Assembly (NCBI GenBank): GCA_024636005.1
Contig: JAGXHV010000061.1
Coordinates: 1-51,482 of the forward strand
Length of the DNA stretch: 51,482 nucleotides
Direction: 5' to 3'
DNA from: Bacillota bacterium
GTDB lineage: Bacteria; Bacillota; Clostridia; Peptostreptococcales; Acidaminobacteraceae
Shown: positions 14,020 through 22,749 of the stretch, piece after piece
Position numbering within the stretch: position 1 is the first letter of the stretch
Layout: each line of letters begins with the position of its first letter
The notes under the pieces: model-generated
Databases searched by the model: none
What the model saw: only the letters and a program-made list of their open reading frames with translations
Told to the model about the DNA's origin: nothing
Translations under genes and position numbers: made by a program

Positions 14020-14264
14020 ATCCGGAAATACTTAAGATCGTCAATGAAAAATTGGAAGAAATTTTGGAAGAAGCTGTTTTTGATTCGAAAGCAGAGCAGA
14101 TCTTCAAGCTCCACTATGGCATAAAATGCACAAGAATGGAACCCAAATCGATTGTAAAGGAAGCAAAAATTCCTGCAAAGCGACTCAAAATGGAATTGAC
14201 TCGTATCGACAACAAAGTATTCAACATCCTAAAAAAGCACAAGTGGATTGAAAACGAGGTTTAA
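14016..14264 (+). CDS. 82-residue helical protein of unknown function
   Basis: Starts at a TTG that overlaps the murI stop, so its translation is probably coupled. The sequence is helical and charged. Residues 25-80 (AEQIFKLHYGIKCTRM, then SIVKEAKIPAKRLKMELTRIDNKV) recall the layout of sigma-70 region 4: a helix, then an HTH with a KAxIPAKR-like recognition part. It lacks the other sigma regions. I do not recognise a named family. The serS promoter -35 begins 2 bp after its stop codon. Confidence 0.65.
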   Translation: MNPEILKIVNEKLEEILEEAVFDSKAEQIFKLHYGIKCTRMEPKSIVKEAKIPAKRLKMELTRIDNKVFNILKKHKWIENEV

Positions 14265-14265
14265 G

Positions 14266-14294
14266 TTGACGATGGAATCAATTTGAGTTATAAT
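14266..14294 (+). promoter_or_regulatory. Promoter of the serS T-box leader
   Basis: TTGACG, 17 bp, TATAAT. The -35 starts immediately after the stop codon of the 82-residue gene. Confidence 0.88.
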
Positions 14295-14301
14295 GATTGA
14301 A

Positions 14302-14526
14302 ATTGATATGGACTATGATGAGGAACAGTAAATTCTTTCCCGGAATGAAGAGAGCTGATGTTTGGTGAGAATCAGTTTCAGGGGGTATTGAATCCGCCTC
14401 GGAGTTTTTTAGGTAATGCTAAACGTATTCAAGGCGATAACTTGATCGAGTGGGTATGATTATACCAACTAGGGTGGCAACGCGGGTTAACTTCTCGTCC
14501 CTTTATGGGATGAGGAGTTTTTTGTA
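14302..14526 (+). ncRNA. T-box leader, serine-specific
   Basis: Stem I shows the AG-bulge and distal-loop text (AGAGAGCTGATG, TTGGTG) and, on its 3' side, GAATCCGCC with specifier TCC (Ser) at 14393-14395. The T-box core AGGGTGGCAACGCGG is at 14471-14485, and the terminator (CTTCTCGTCCC / GGGATGAGGAG plus T6) ends at about 14524. Uncharged tRNA-Ser would pair with TCC and the core and allow readthrough into serS. Confidence 0.95.
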
Positions 14527-14555
14527 TTTTTTGATTAAAATTGTGGAGGTATGTT

Positions 14556-15830
14556 ATGTTGGATCTTAAGAGAATCAGAAGTGAATACGATACAGTGGAA
14601 GCTCTATTGAAATTAAGGGGAAAAGGTGACTACGGCCTGCCACTCATCAAAGAAAAAGATGAAGAAAGACGTGTGCTCATAGGTGAGGTTGAAGACTTGA
14701 AAAGTAGACAAAACAAGATGTCTAAGGAAATTCCTATGAAAAAGAAGGCAGGCGAAAATACAGACGCCCTTTTTGCTGAGATGAAAGAGCTTTCTGATAC
14801 CATCAAGGAACTTGATGCCAAAGTCAAAGTTGTTGAAGAAGCTTTGAATGAAATGATCATGGAGGTTCCAAACACACTTAAAGCGGACACTCCGATTGGT
14901 GATGATGACCATGATAATCCTGTAATCCGCGTGGTTGGAACGCCAAGAAAGTTTGATTTTGAAGCAAAGGCACACTGGGATATCGGAGTGACTCTTGATA
15001 TTCTTGATTTTGAACGCGCCACCAAGATTACTGGTACTCGTTTCACTGTGCTTAAAGGGATGGGCGCAAAACTTGAAAGGGCACTAATCAACTTCATGCT
15101 TGATCTGCATATAGATGAACACGGTTATACTGAAATTTTACCACCATTTATGGTCAATAGGGATTCTATGACAGGCACGGGTCAATTGCCAAAATTTGAG
15201 GATGACATGTTCCATATCCCTTCTAAGGACTTCTTCTTGGTTCCAACAGCAGAAGTACCTGTAACAAATCTTTACAGAGGTGAAATCCTTGAGGAAGTGG
15301 CACTCCCAATCAATCATACCGCATATACCCCGTGTTTCAGAAAAGAAGCAGGTTCTGCAGGAAGAGACACTCGAGGCGTGATCCGACAACACCAGTTCAA
15401 TAAAGTGGAAATGGTCAAGTTTGTAAAACCTGAAGGTTCTTATGATGAACTGGAAAAATTGACAAATAATGCTGAAGAAGTGTTGAAGCGATTGGAATTG
15501 CCATACAGAGTAGTGAGACTTTGTAGTGGAGACGTAGGTTTTAGTTCTGCTATGACTTATGATATCGAAGTGTGGCTTCCAAGTTATGAAGCCTATAAGG
15601 AAATTTCAAGTTGTTCTAACTTTGAAGATTTTCAAGCACGTCGTGCTGGTATTAGATACAGGGATGCAGAGACCAAAAAAGTCAATTTTGTCCATACTCT
15701 CAACGGGTCTGGACTCGCTGTCGGCAGGACTGTTGCGGCGATACTTGAGAATTATCAGAATGAGGACGGCAGTGTTGAGATACCAAAAGTTCTTCAACCT
15801 TACTTTGGTGGGAAAACTGTGATAAAATAG
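14556..15830 (+). CDS. serS: Seryl-tRNA synthetase
   Basis: 424 residues from the ATG at 14556 behind GTGGAGG; a TTG in-frame at 14541 lies upstream of that site. The N-terminal long antiparallel coiled coil (about 25-100) binds tRNA. The class II motifs follow: motif 2 around [26 protein letters not shown] and motif 3 near [17 protein letters not shown]. The TGTGQLPKF and TAEVPVTN blocks are also conserved. Control is by the T-box leader. Serine charging also feeds selenocysteine tRNA in organisms that use it. Confidence 0.97.
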   Translation: MLDLKRIRSEYDTVEALLKLRGKGDYGLPLIKEKDEERRVLIGEVEDLKSRQNKMSKEIPMKKKAGENTDALFAEMKELSDTIKELDAKVKVVEEALNEMIMEVPNTLKADTPIGDDDHDNPVIRVVGTPRKFDFEAKAHWDIGVTLDILDFERATKITGTRFTVLKGMGAKLERALINFMLDLHIDEHGYTEILPPFMVNRDSMTGTGQLPKFEDDMFHIPSKDFFLVPTAEVPVTNLYRGEILEEVALPINHTAYTPCFRKEAGSAGRDTRGVIRQHQFNKVEMVKFVKPEGSYDELEKLTNNAEEVLKRLELPYRVVRLCSGDVGFSSAMTYDIEVWLPSYEAYKEISSCSNFEDFQARRAGIRYRDAETKKVNFVHTLNGSGLAVGRTVAAILENYQNEDGSVEIPKVLQPYFGGKTVIK

Positions 15831-15839
15831 AGGTAGACC

Positions 15840-16001
15840 ATGTCGATAATTGAATGGATTTTAGTTGGAGCCGTTCTGCTTGTATTCATCATTATTCTTT
15901 TCTACGCGGTGGTCGATCTTTTCAGAGATCGGAAATACTATATCGCGAAGTCAAAAAATGTGACTGCAATAGCAGAACATAAGAATAAAAAAAGGCGTTA
16001 G
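15840..16001 (+). CDS. 53-residue single-span membrane protein
   Basis: ATG at 15840 with AGAGG 6 bases upstream, 9 bp after the serS stop. The product is one hydrophobic helix (about 5-25: IEWILVGAVLLVFIIILFYA) followed by a basic tail ending KNKKRR, the orientation expected for an N-out, C-in small membrane protein. No family recognised. It is probably co-transcribed with serS and the decarboxylase that follows. Confidence 0.65.
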   Translation: MSIIEWILVGAVLLVFIIILFYAVVDLFRDRKYYIAKSKNVTAIAEHKNKKRR

Positions 16002-16018
16002 GAGCTCATGGGGATTAT

Positions 16019-17428
16019 ATGCGTTTAATTAAGGCACTTGGAAAAATCAATAATGAGAGGTTGACTTCGTTTCATATGCCAGGACATAAAAGTGGCAGAT
16101 TGATCGGTGAATCATTGAAGCCATTTTTAGCTTATGATATAACCGAAATTCCAGGTGCTGACAATTTACATCATTCCGAATCGTGTATACATGAGACGAA
16201 AATTGCCATTTCAGAGTATTACGATTCCAAGGCTAGTGAAATCCTTGTGGGAGGCAGTACTGTTGGATTGATATCCGCCATCCTTGGATCAACCCATAGG
16301 GGGGATGAGATTCTCATCAACCGCAATGCGCATCAGTCTATATACAATGCAGTTGAACTCAATGGCCTCAAACCATTTTTTGTTGCACCAGAATTTGATG
16401 ACCATCTTCGCATACCGATAGGAATTGATGTCCATAGACTAAGAAGTAGAGTTGAGGATATGTCATCACCTAAAGTTTGTGTGTTGACCTACCCCACTTA
16501 CGAGGGAATATGTTATCCGATTGAAGACTTGATCAAGGCATGTCATGAGGCTGGAATGGTTGTGATTGTGGATGAAGCGCATGGCGCGCATTTGAAATTG
16601 TTCGGTGGACCGTTTAGATCATCTCTTGAACTCGGGGCTGACATAGTGATTCAAAGCTTTCACAAGACCCTTCCTGCTATGACTCAAACAGCATGTATTC
16701 ATTTTTCAGTGGCAAACAGATTGTCAGATATTCAATTGGAAACGATCCTATGGCATCTAAAAGCACTTCAGACCAGCAGTCCCTCTTACGTTCTGATGGC
16801 ATCCATTGATGAGATGCTTAACGTTTTAGAGGCCAAAGGTCCAGAGTATGTCAAATGGCTCAAATCAAGAATCGAAAAATTTTATAAAAATGTATCCGAC
16901 CTTGATACTCTGAAGTGTTACAATCTGGCGAATCAGGATATCAGCAAGATTATTGTCTCCATTGCTCCTGATTGCTATGATGATGAAAAATGGAACTGTG
17001 AGAGTTTAGCTGAAAGGTTAAGAAGTGATTATCAGATACAAGTTGAGTATGCGACAAAACATATGTGTCTATTGATGACAAGCATCGCAAATGAAGATGA
17101 GGATTTTGTGCGTCTTGAATTGGCACTTGGTCAAATTGACGTCGAAATAGGTAAGAGTGTGAAGCCTCTTAATCCTCAAGCTCATTTACCACTTGGGATG
17201 GTTTATGAAAGCGTTTCCGATCCCGTGGTTCAAGTTTTTAAAGCGAACGAAGCAAGAAATATGACGCGTATCAAAGTGGCAGTCAAAGGCTGTGTCGGCC
17301 AGATAGCCGGAGAATACGTCATTCCTTATCCACCAGGTATTCCTGTGATTGTTCCCGGAGAGCGGATTACTTTAGAATCTCTCCAATTGATACCAGAAAC
17401 AATGAAAGAAATCTATATTTTGAGGTGA
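16019..17428 (+). CDS. Orn/Lys/Arg decarboxylase family protein (PLP fold I)
   Basis: 469 residues. The N-terminal FHMPGHKSG is the family hallmark. The cofactor region has VDEAHGAH (184-191) and the Schiff-base Lys216 in SFHKTLPAMTQTA. A C-terminal small domain follows with PYPPGIPV near the end. The short form lacks the N-terminal wing domain of the inducible enterobacterial enzymes and matches the YaaO/SpeA-like group found at this chromosomal place in Bacillus. Substrate (arginine, lysine or ornithine) is not decidable here; polyamine synthesis is the likely role. Confidence 0.9.
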   Translation: MRLIKALGKINNERLTSFHMPGHKSGRLIGESLKPFLAYDITEIPGADNLHHSESCIHETKIAISEYYDSKASEILVGGSTVGLISAILGSTHRGDEILINRNAHQSIYNAVELNGLKPFFVAPEFDDHLRIPIGIDVHRLRSRVEDMSSPKVCVLTYPTYEGICYPIEDLIKACHEAGMVVIVDEAHGAHLKLFGGPFRSSLELGADIVIQSFHKTLPAMTQTACIHFSVANRLSDIQLETILWHLKALQTSSPSYVLMASIDEMLNVLEAKGPEYVKWLKSRIEKFYKNVSDLDTLKCYNLANQDISKIIVSIAPDCYDDEKWNCESLAERLRSDYQIQVEYATKHMCLLMTSIANEDEDFVRLELALGQIDVEIGKSVKPLNPQAHLPLGMVYESVSDPVVQVFKANEARNMTRIKVAVKGCVGQIAGEYVIPYPPGIPVIVPGERITLESLQLIPETMKEIYILR

Positions 17429-17432
17429 AACC

Positions 17433-17993
17433 ATGGATAAGATTAAAAAAGAGTTGCTCGAATGGGGTCAAGCCATATTGATCACTCTTGTAGTTTTTTT
17501 ACTGTACAATATTTTTTTTGGAACGACTACTGTTTACAATACATCAATGTATCCGACACTTGTCGAGAAAGACATGCTATTCATGCTTAAAGTCGGATCC
17601 ATCGAACAGGGAGATATCGTGTCCTTCAAATCTGAGTTGACTTTAACGGAAGCGGATTACGAGGGACTTAACTTCATACAGAAAATTCTTCACAAGGAAG
17701 GCGAAAGGAAGAACCTTATCAAGAGAGTCATTGCAGGTCCTGGCGATTCGATTTCGATCAGCAGTGGTGTTGTGACTGTCAATGGGAAAGTCCTTGACGA
17801 ACCCTATATCAATTCCAGCACCAATAAAGATGTAGAGAACATGGTTGTTGGTGAGGGCAAGTACTTCATGATGGGTGACAACAGGAGTGTGAGCTATGAC
17901 TCCAGAGACCTGGGACTGATTGATGAGGAAGACATTATAGGCAAAGTACTTTTTAGATTTATGCCACTCAAAAAAATTGGAACCGTGAATTAA
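17433..17993 (+). CDS. lepB: Signal peptidase I
   Basis: 186 residues. One N-terminal membrane helix (about 12-30) is followed by the catalytic domain outside the membrane, with Ser38 in NTSMYPTL and Lys97 in LIKRVIAGPGD. Boxes MMGDNRSVSYDSRDLG and GKVLFRFMPL complete the family set. It starts 4 bp after the decarboxylase with GAGGTG as ribosome site. In Bacillus this slot between the decarboxylase and darA holds tmk (thymidylate kinase), which is missing here. Confidence 0.96.
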   Translation: MDKIKKELLEWGQAILITLVVFLLYNIFFGTTTVYNTSMYPTLVEKDMLFMLKVGSIEQGDIVSFKSELTLTEADYEGLNFIQKILHKEGERKNLIKRVIAGPGDSISISSGVVTVNGKVLDEPYINSSTNKDVENMVVGEGKYFMMGDNRSVSYDSRDLGLIDEEDIIGKVLFRFMPLKKIGTVN

Positions 17994-18045
17994 TTGACTT
18001 TTTTGTGGTATACTTATAGTAATAATCTCATGAGGAGGCGTTACT

Positions 18046-18369
18046 ATGAAATTGATTATAGCAATTGTCCACGACGAAGATGCTCATTCATTGGTTAAAA
18101 AATTGACAGCTGAAGATTTTGGTGTGACAAAGTTGGCTTCAACAGGCGGATTTTTGAAATCGGGCAATACGACTTTAATTATCGGTACGCCAAAAGAGCG
18201 TGTTGAACAAGCCACAAAAATAATAGAAGATACATGCAAAACTCGAAAAGAGATTACTACAACGACTTCACTGATGGGTGACAACAGTGTCATGGGTATG
18301 CCGCTAGAAATTTCTGTCGGCGGAGCCACTGTTTTTGTTATTGATGTGGAAGATTATTTGAAATTGTAG
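18046..18369 (+). CDS. darA: Cyclic di-AMP receptor DarA (PII-like)
   Basis: 107 residues, normal for DarA/PstA. The sequence MKLIIAIVHDEDAHSLV, the T-loop region with STGGFLKSGNTTLIIG, and the GGATVFVIDVEDY ending are typical. It binds c-di-AMP as a trimer in the cytoplasm; its partner is unknown. GAGGAGG precedes the ATG. A local promoter is possible (TTGACT at 17994-17999 with TATAGT 15 bp on). Its position before holB and ricT is conserved in Firmicutes. Confidence 0.94.
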   Translation: MKLIIAIVHDEDAHSLVKKLTAEDFGVTKLASTGGFLKSGNTTLIIGTPKERVEQATKIIEDTCKTRKEITTTTSLMGDNSVMGMPLEISVGGATVFVIDVEDYLKL

Positions 18370-18382
18370 GGGAATTAGGCAT

Positions 18383-19246
18383 ATGAATGTGTTTCACGCC
18401 CAGCGTCAGTTTTTGTCTGACGCCTTTAATAAAAACCGTTTGTCCCATAGTTACATCTTTTCCGGAACAGAGGACCTACAATTTGCAAAGGCAATTGCAA
18501 AGATGATTTTATGCAAACAGGAACACACAGGATGTGATTCCTGTTCGTCTTGTTTAAAAGTAAATTCCGAAAATCATCCAGATTTGTATGTAGTATCACC
18601 AGATGGGGCATCCATAAAGAACGCTCAAATGGAGGAACTGCAGGAGTATATGTTCATCAGACCGTATGAAAGCAAACAGAAGATTGCCATCATACATCAG
18701 TCGCATCTCATGACTGAGTCGGCACAGAACAGGCTGCTTAAAATTCTGGAAGAACCTCCGGAGTATGCTGTTTTTATATTTTTAACTCAAAATCTGGAAG
18801 GTATGCTAGAAACGCTTCAGTCGAGATGCCAAGTCCTCGGTTTCAATCTGGACGGTGAATCTGAAACAGACGATTCACCAGAAATAACCGATAAGGCTGT
18901 TGATTTTATTCAAAGTATCGAGAATCGTGATATGGGTAGGATTCTGGAGTTTGGTGCTTACGCGAAACAAGATAAGCAAAGGTTTGTTATATTTTTAAAT
19001 AGAGTTATAATTATATTGAGAGATTTGATGATTTTTAGGGAAACACAAAATAAACAATTGATTCATGAAGTGAATTTTTCTATACTTGAAGAGAGAGGAC
19101 AATTGATGAAGTCATCTGGCAAATTAACTCGAAAGCAGATGGTGGAACTCATTTTGACCATAGATCACGTGGAACAAAAAATAAAAAACAATATGAATTT
19201 TGATTTAACAGTAGACAACCTGCTGTTTCATTGCATAGAAGACTAG
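18383..19246 (+). CDS. holB: DNA polymerase III delta' subunit
   Basis: 287 residues. It opens with the AAA+ clamp-loader text SYIFSGTEDLQFAKAIAKMILC and a zinc-binding cluster CxxxxxxCDSCSSC. The sensor-like block QNRLLKILEEPPEYAVFIFLTQN and the arginine-finger SRCQ are present. The Walker A loop is degenerate (SGTEDL rather than GxxGxGK), as usual for delta', which does not hydrolyse ATP. It lies 13 bp after darA and runs into ricT with 8 bp spacing. Confidence 0.93.
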   Translation: MNVFHAQRQFLSDAFNKNRLSHSYIFSGTEDLQFAKAIAKMILCKQEHTGCDSCSSCLKVNSENHPDLYVVSPDGASIKNAQMEELQEYMFIRPYESKQKIAIIHQSHLMTESAQNRLLKILEEPPEYAVFIFLTQNLEGMLETLQSRCQVLGFNLDGESETDDSPEITDKAVDFIQSIENRDMGRILEFGAYAKQDKQRFVIFLNRVIIILRDLMIFRETQNKQLIHEVNFSILEERGQLMKSSGKLTRKQMVELILTIDHVEQKIKNNMNFDLTVDNLLFHCIED

Positions 19247-19254
19247 GAGGAAAG

Positions 19255-20163
19255 ATGATCACTGTTGTTGGTGTGAGATTTAAGAAAGCGGGCAAAATCT
19301 ACTATTTCGATCCAGGCGATGTGGCTGTTGAAAAAGACAATCATGTCATTGTGGAAACCGCTAGAGGCATAGAGTATGGTGAGTGTGTTATAGGTAAGAG
19401 GGATATTCCTGAGGACCAAATTGTAAGTCCGCTTAAGCCGGTACTCAGAGTATCGACTGCTGAAGATGATGCAAACCACATTGCCAATAAGGAAAAGGCA
19501 AAAGAGGCTTTTTCGATTTGTATAGATAAGATCAAAACCCATGAATTGGTTATGAAATTGATTGATGTCGAGTATACTTTTGATAATAATAAAGTAATTT
19601 TTTATTTTACAGCAGATGGTAGGATCGATTTCAGAGAGTTGGTCAAGGACCTTGCAGCAATATTCAGAACACGTATTGAACTCAGACAGATTGGTGTCAG
19701 AGACGAGTCGAAAATGGTCAAAGGCCTTGGTCCATGTGGCCGAGAAATTTGTTGTGGCAGCTGGCTTGGAGACTTTGCACCTGTATCGATAAAAATGGCA
19801 AAAGACCAGAATTTATCACTCAATCCAGTTAAAATTTCTGGACTTTGCGGTAGATTGATGTGTTGCCTCAAATATGAATATGACACATATGTTCAGATTC
19901 GTGTTGGAATGCCCAACAGAGGTGATAAAGTGAAGACACCAGATGGTCTTGCATACGTGGTGGATACCAACATTTTGCTTGAGCAAGCTAAAGTAAGACA
20001 TATTGTCAAAGAAAAACCTGAGGAACTCAGTGAGGATTTTGTTTCTTATCACAAGGATTTGATCCAAGTCGTTGAAGTCAACAGATATTCATCGTCTGGT
20101 CCAAAACCTGCAGCAGATGCGGGTCCGGTGGATTTTGCCGAACTCAAAAAATTAGAGGATTAA
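19255..20163 (+). CDS. ricT: RicT/PSP1 family protein (RNase Y specificity complex)
   Basis: 302 residues from the ATG at 19255 after GGAGGA. The PSP1 C-terminal domain has the cysteine block GPCGREICCGSW and GLCGRLMCCLKYE, the cysteines that in the Bacillus Ric (YaaT) complex hold Fe-S clusters together with YlbF and YmcA. In Bacillus the complex steers RNase Y mRNA cleavage and affects sporulation and biofilm formation. It forms an operon with holB upstream and is closed by a terminator. Confidence 0.94.
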   Translation: MITVVGVRFKKAGKIYYFDPGDVAVEKDNHVIVETARGIEYGECVIGKRDIPEDQIVSPLKPVLRVSTAEDDANHIANKEKAKEAFSICIDKIKTHELVMKLIDVEYTFDNNKVIFYFTADGRIDFRELVKDLAAIFRTRIELRQIGVRDESKMVKGLGPCGREICCGSWLGDFAPVSIKMAKDQNLSLNPVKISGLCGRLMCCLKYEYDTYVQIRVGMPNRGDKVKTPDGLAYVVDTNILLEQAKVRHIVKEKPEELSEDFVSYHKDLIQVVEVNRYSSSGPKPAADAGPVDFAELKKLED

Positions 20164-20167
20164 TAAT

Positions 20168-20212
20168 GCAGACGTTTTGAACCTGATTTCAGTTTCAAAA
20201 CGTCTTATTTTT
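20168..20212 (+). terminator. Terminator after ricT
   Basis: AGACGTTTTGAA / TTCAAAACGTCT with a 13-nt loop and a TATTTTT tail. It ends just before the ribosome site of trmN6, so some readthrough is likely needed to express the next genes. Confidence 0.8.
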
Positions 20213-20222
20213 GGAGAATATT

Positions 20223-21011
20223 ATGAAAAGTGAAATAGAATTGGTGCTGCCACATGAGCGTGTCGATGACTTGCAGCTTAAAGGACTAAAAATTATTCAA
20301 GATCCCAAGGGTTTTTGTTTTGGTATAGATGCGGTTCTTCTCAGCAACTTCACCAAACTCAAATCTGGTGACACTGTGGTCGAATTTGGAACCGGTACGG
20401 GTATTATCCCCATTTTACTTTCTGGAAAAACCGAATTCAAGAAGATCTACGCTTTCGAAGTGCAAGAACAAATGGCTGAAATGGCATCAAGAAGTGTTCT
20501 TCTCAATGGACTTGAGGAAAGGATAGAAGTGATCCATGCCAATTTGATTGATGCAATCGATTATGTGCCACCAGGAAGTGTAGATGTTGTCGTTTCCAAT
20601 CCACCTTACATGTCTGGTAATGGTGGGCTAAAAAATCCATCGGATCTGAAGGCGATTTCAAGGCATGAAGTACTTTGTACACTTGAAGATATTGTGGAAA
20701 AAGCGGCCAAATTGTTGAAATTTAGAGGAAAATTCTATTTAATCCACAGGCCGAATCGATTGGTGGATATATTTGTCCTTTGTAGAAAATACAAGCTTGA
20801 ACCTAAACGTATACGGATGATCCAACCTTTTGTCCATAAAAGTCCAAATATCTGTCTGATTCAATGTGTGAATGGCGGTAACTCGGAACTTCATGTTGAG
20901 GAGCCTCTTATCGTTTATGAACAAAATGGCATGTTCACGAAAGAAATCTACGAGATTTATGGCATGGAAAATATAACGGCGTTCACTAAAGAAGATGGGG
21001 AGGATTCATGA
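20223..21011 (+). CDS. trmN6: tRNA1(Val) (adenine(37)-N6)-methyltransferase family protein
   Basis: 262 residues from the ATG at 20223 with GGAG 6 bases upstream. SAM-binding motif I VVEFGTGTGIIPILLS and the catalytic NPPY motif (VVSNPPYMSG) mark an N6-adenine methyltransferase of the TrmN6/YabB type. The early text GFCFGIDAVLLSNF is characteristic of this group. Its place upstream of rsmI matches yabB-yabC in Bacillus; the small gene yazA found between them there is absent, and trmN6 and rsmI overlap. Confidence 0.9.
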   Translation: MKSEIELVLPHERVDDLQLKGLKIIQDPKGFCFGIDAVLLSNFTKLKSGDTVVEFGTGTGIIPILLSGKTEFKKIYAFEVQEQMAEMASRSVLLNGLEERIEVIHANLIDAIDYVPPGSVDVVVSNPPYMSGNGGLKNPSDLKAISRHEVLCTLEDIVEKAAKLLKFRGKFYLIHRPNRLVDIFVLCRKYKLEPKRIRMIQPFVHKSPNICLIQCVNGGNSELHVEEPLIVYEQNGMFTKEIYEIYGMENITAFTKEDGEDS

Positions 21012-21841
21012 TGTCCGGAAAATTATATTTATGCGGAACACCGATTGGAAATCTCGAAGACATCACGTTCAGAGTGCTCGAGACACTCAAATCATGTGAT
21101 GTAGTATACGCTGAGGACACCAGACATTCCGTCAGACTTCTCAATTATTTTGGAATCAGCAAACCACTTCATAGTTATCACGATCACAATCAAGAGCAAG
21201 CGGGAAATGAAATCATATCCAAAGTTCAAATGGGTGAAAAGGTTGCACTTGTAACCGATGCGGGAATGCCAGGGATATCGGATCCAGGTGAAAATCTGGT
21301 AATCAAATGTATCGAAACGGATACGCCATTTGAAATCATACCTGGCGTCACCGCATTTTCAATGGCACTTGTAGGATCGGGATTTTCTACTGGCCAATTC
21401 GTGTTTGAAGGATTTTTGAGCCGTGATAAAAGACAGAAGAGAAAACATATAGAGAGACTGAAATACGAGAGACGTACACTGCTCATTTATGAATCCCCCC
21501 ATAGGCTTAAGGAGACTTTGCGACTTCTTTATGAAGGTCTAGGAGACCGAAAGGCTGTAGTTGCTAGGGAACTCACTAAGAAGTTTGAGACGTTCCAGCG
21601 TGGTAATTTGTCTGAATTGATGGCGTTTTATGATTCAGAGACGGTAAAAGGTGAAATCGTTATTGTCCTCAAAGGCGGTGAAACAGACCCCGAACCTGTC
21701 ATAGATTTTTCAGAAGTACCGATTAAAGAGAGGTATGAGTCACTAATGGAAGGCGGACTTGACAACAAAGAAGCTATGAAAGTGATCGCCAAAGAGCGCA
21801 ATATGAAAAAAACGGATGTTTACTCCTTGTTGCTGGAATAA
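21008..21841 (+). CDS. rsmI: 16S rRNA 2'-O-methyltransferase RsmI (C1402)
   Basis: 277 residues. The tetrapyrrole-methylase fold is visible with LYLCGTPIGNLEDITFRVLE, VYAEDTRHSVRLLNY, TDAGMPGISDPGE and IPGVTAF. It modifies C1402 of 16S rRNA together with RsmH. The first ATG overlaps the trmN6 stop (ATGA) behind GGGGAGG, so the two are translationally coupled. Confidence 0.95.
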   Translation: MMSGKLYLCGTPIGNLEDITFRVLETLKSCDVVYAEDTRHSVRLLNYFGISKPLHSYHDHNQEQAGNEIISKVQMGEKVALVTDAGMPGISDPGENLVIKCIETDTPFEIIPGVTAFSMALVGSGFSTGQFVFEGFLSRDKRQKRKHIERLKYERRTLLIYESPHRLKETLRLLYEGLGDRKAVVARELTKKFETFQRGNLSELMAFYDSETVKGEIVIVLKGGETDPEPVIDFSEVPIKERYESLMEGGLDNKEAMKVIAKERNMKKTDVYSLLLE

Positions 21842-21861
21842 TAATCCGATTAAACGCATAA

Positions 21862-21893
21862 AAATCCCAGGCGCTAATCGCCTGGGATCAATT
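21862..21893. terminator. Bidirectional terminator between rsmI and abrB
   Basis: ATCCCAGGCG / CGCCTGGGAT with loop CTAAT, A-rich on one side and T-rich on the other, serving the convergent genes. Confidence 0.9.
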
Positions 21894-22136
21894 TTATAAT
21901 TCTTTGATTTCATCCACACAAGATGGACAAATGTTTTTTCCTTTTACATTTTTTACGCCTTTGGCTTGACCGCAGAAAATGCATGCCGGCTCATATTTTT
22001 TAAGGATAATCGTTTCACCTTCAGTGAAAATCTCTAAAGCATCTTTTTCGCCAATCGCCAAAGTCCTTCTCAGTTCGATAGGAATAACAACTCTTCCGAG
22101 TTCGTCAACCTTACGTACGATACCTGTCGATTTCAT
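21894..22136 (-). CDS. abrB: AbrB family transition-state regulator
   Basis: 80 residues. The N-terminal swapped-hairpin DNA-binding domain is complete (MKSTGIVRKVDELGRVVIPIE and ELRRTL). Residues 48-75 add a CxxC...CxxC zinc ribbon (ACIFCGQ, NICPSC) in place of the Bacillus AbrB oligomerisation tail. This form is common in Clostridia (Abh/SpoVT-like AbrB). GGAGG precedes the ATG. A strong promoter lies 39 bp upstream and the AT-rich region around it may be autoregulated. Confidence 0.94.
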   Translation of the reverse strand: MKSTGIVRKVDELGRVVIPIELRRTLAIGEKDALEIFTEGETIILKKYEPACIFCGQAKGVKNVKGKNICPSCVDEIKEL

Positions 22137-22174
22137 CTAAAAACCTCCTGTTCGCTATAATGATTTATAAGTGA

Positions 22175-22203
22175 ATCATAATATAATAATTTCCAGTTGT
22201 CAA
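22175..22203 (-). promoter_or_regulatory. Promoter of abrB
   Basis: On the minus strand TTGACA, 17 bp, TATGAT. Confidence 0.85.
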
Positions 22204-22230
22204 CAAAATGTGGTAGAAATACACAGTTGA

Positions 22231-22686
22231 TTAAGCTTCCGGTTTCTCTTCTCCGGTTTTCTCAACTTCAGAAACGACGGCTTTGAATTCCTTCACCTTA
22301 TCACCGAAATATTTGTCGTAAAGTGCTTTACCGATGGATACGGTATGCATAAAAGAGGAAAGTCCTCCAATAAAGTCTTGATTCTCGTTGATGGTATCGG
22401 TCACAGATTCTGTTGTTTCAGCTATGTTGTCTACGGTACCCCTGAATGCCTGAACATCGTGGGCGACCTCATCAGTGATGGTTTCCAGATGTTTTGTGAG
22501 CAGTGGCACAACATCCATTGTGGCATCAATGCTTTGACGGTTGCCATCTACGATCTGATTCACTTGTTTCATTACAAGTAAAGCGCGTCTAAGTATGAGC
22601 ACCAGATAAATCAGCAGGGTTACCAGGCACCCCCAGAGTACGAATAATAGAAGATCCTTGAATGTAAAAATCATTTGACTGCCCAT
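22231..22686 (-). CDS. Membrane-anchored DUF948-like protein
   Basis: 151 residues. One N-terminal membrane helix (about 10-32, LLLFVLWGCLVTLLIYLVLIL) is followed by a long amphipathic helix region with heptad-like spacing (about 40-115: hydrophobic residues between DATMDVVP, ETITDEVAHDV and TIAETTESVTDT). The tail is acidic. DUF948 proteins look like this; function is unknown and a general-stress envelope role is only suggested for some relatives. GGGAGG lies 5 bases before the ATG. Confidence 0.65.
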   Translation of the reverse strand: MGSQMIFTFKDLLLFVLWGCLVTLLIYLVLILRRALLVMKQVNQIVDGNRQSIDATMDVVPLLTKHLETITDEVAHDVQAFRGTVDNIAETTESVTDTINENQDFIGGLSSFMHTVSIGKALYDKYFGDKVKEFKAVVSEVEKTGEEKPEA

Positions 22687-22749
22687 GAATGCCTCCCTTA
22701 GAATATATTGTTAGTCACATTATACCCCAAAAAAGATTTTGTAACAAGT

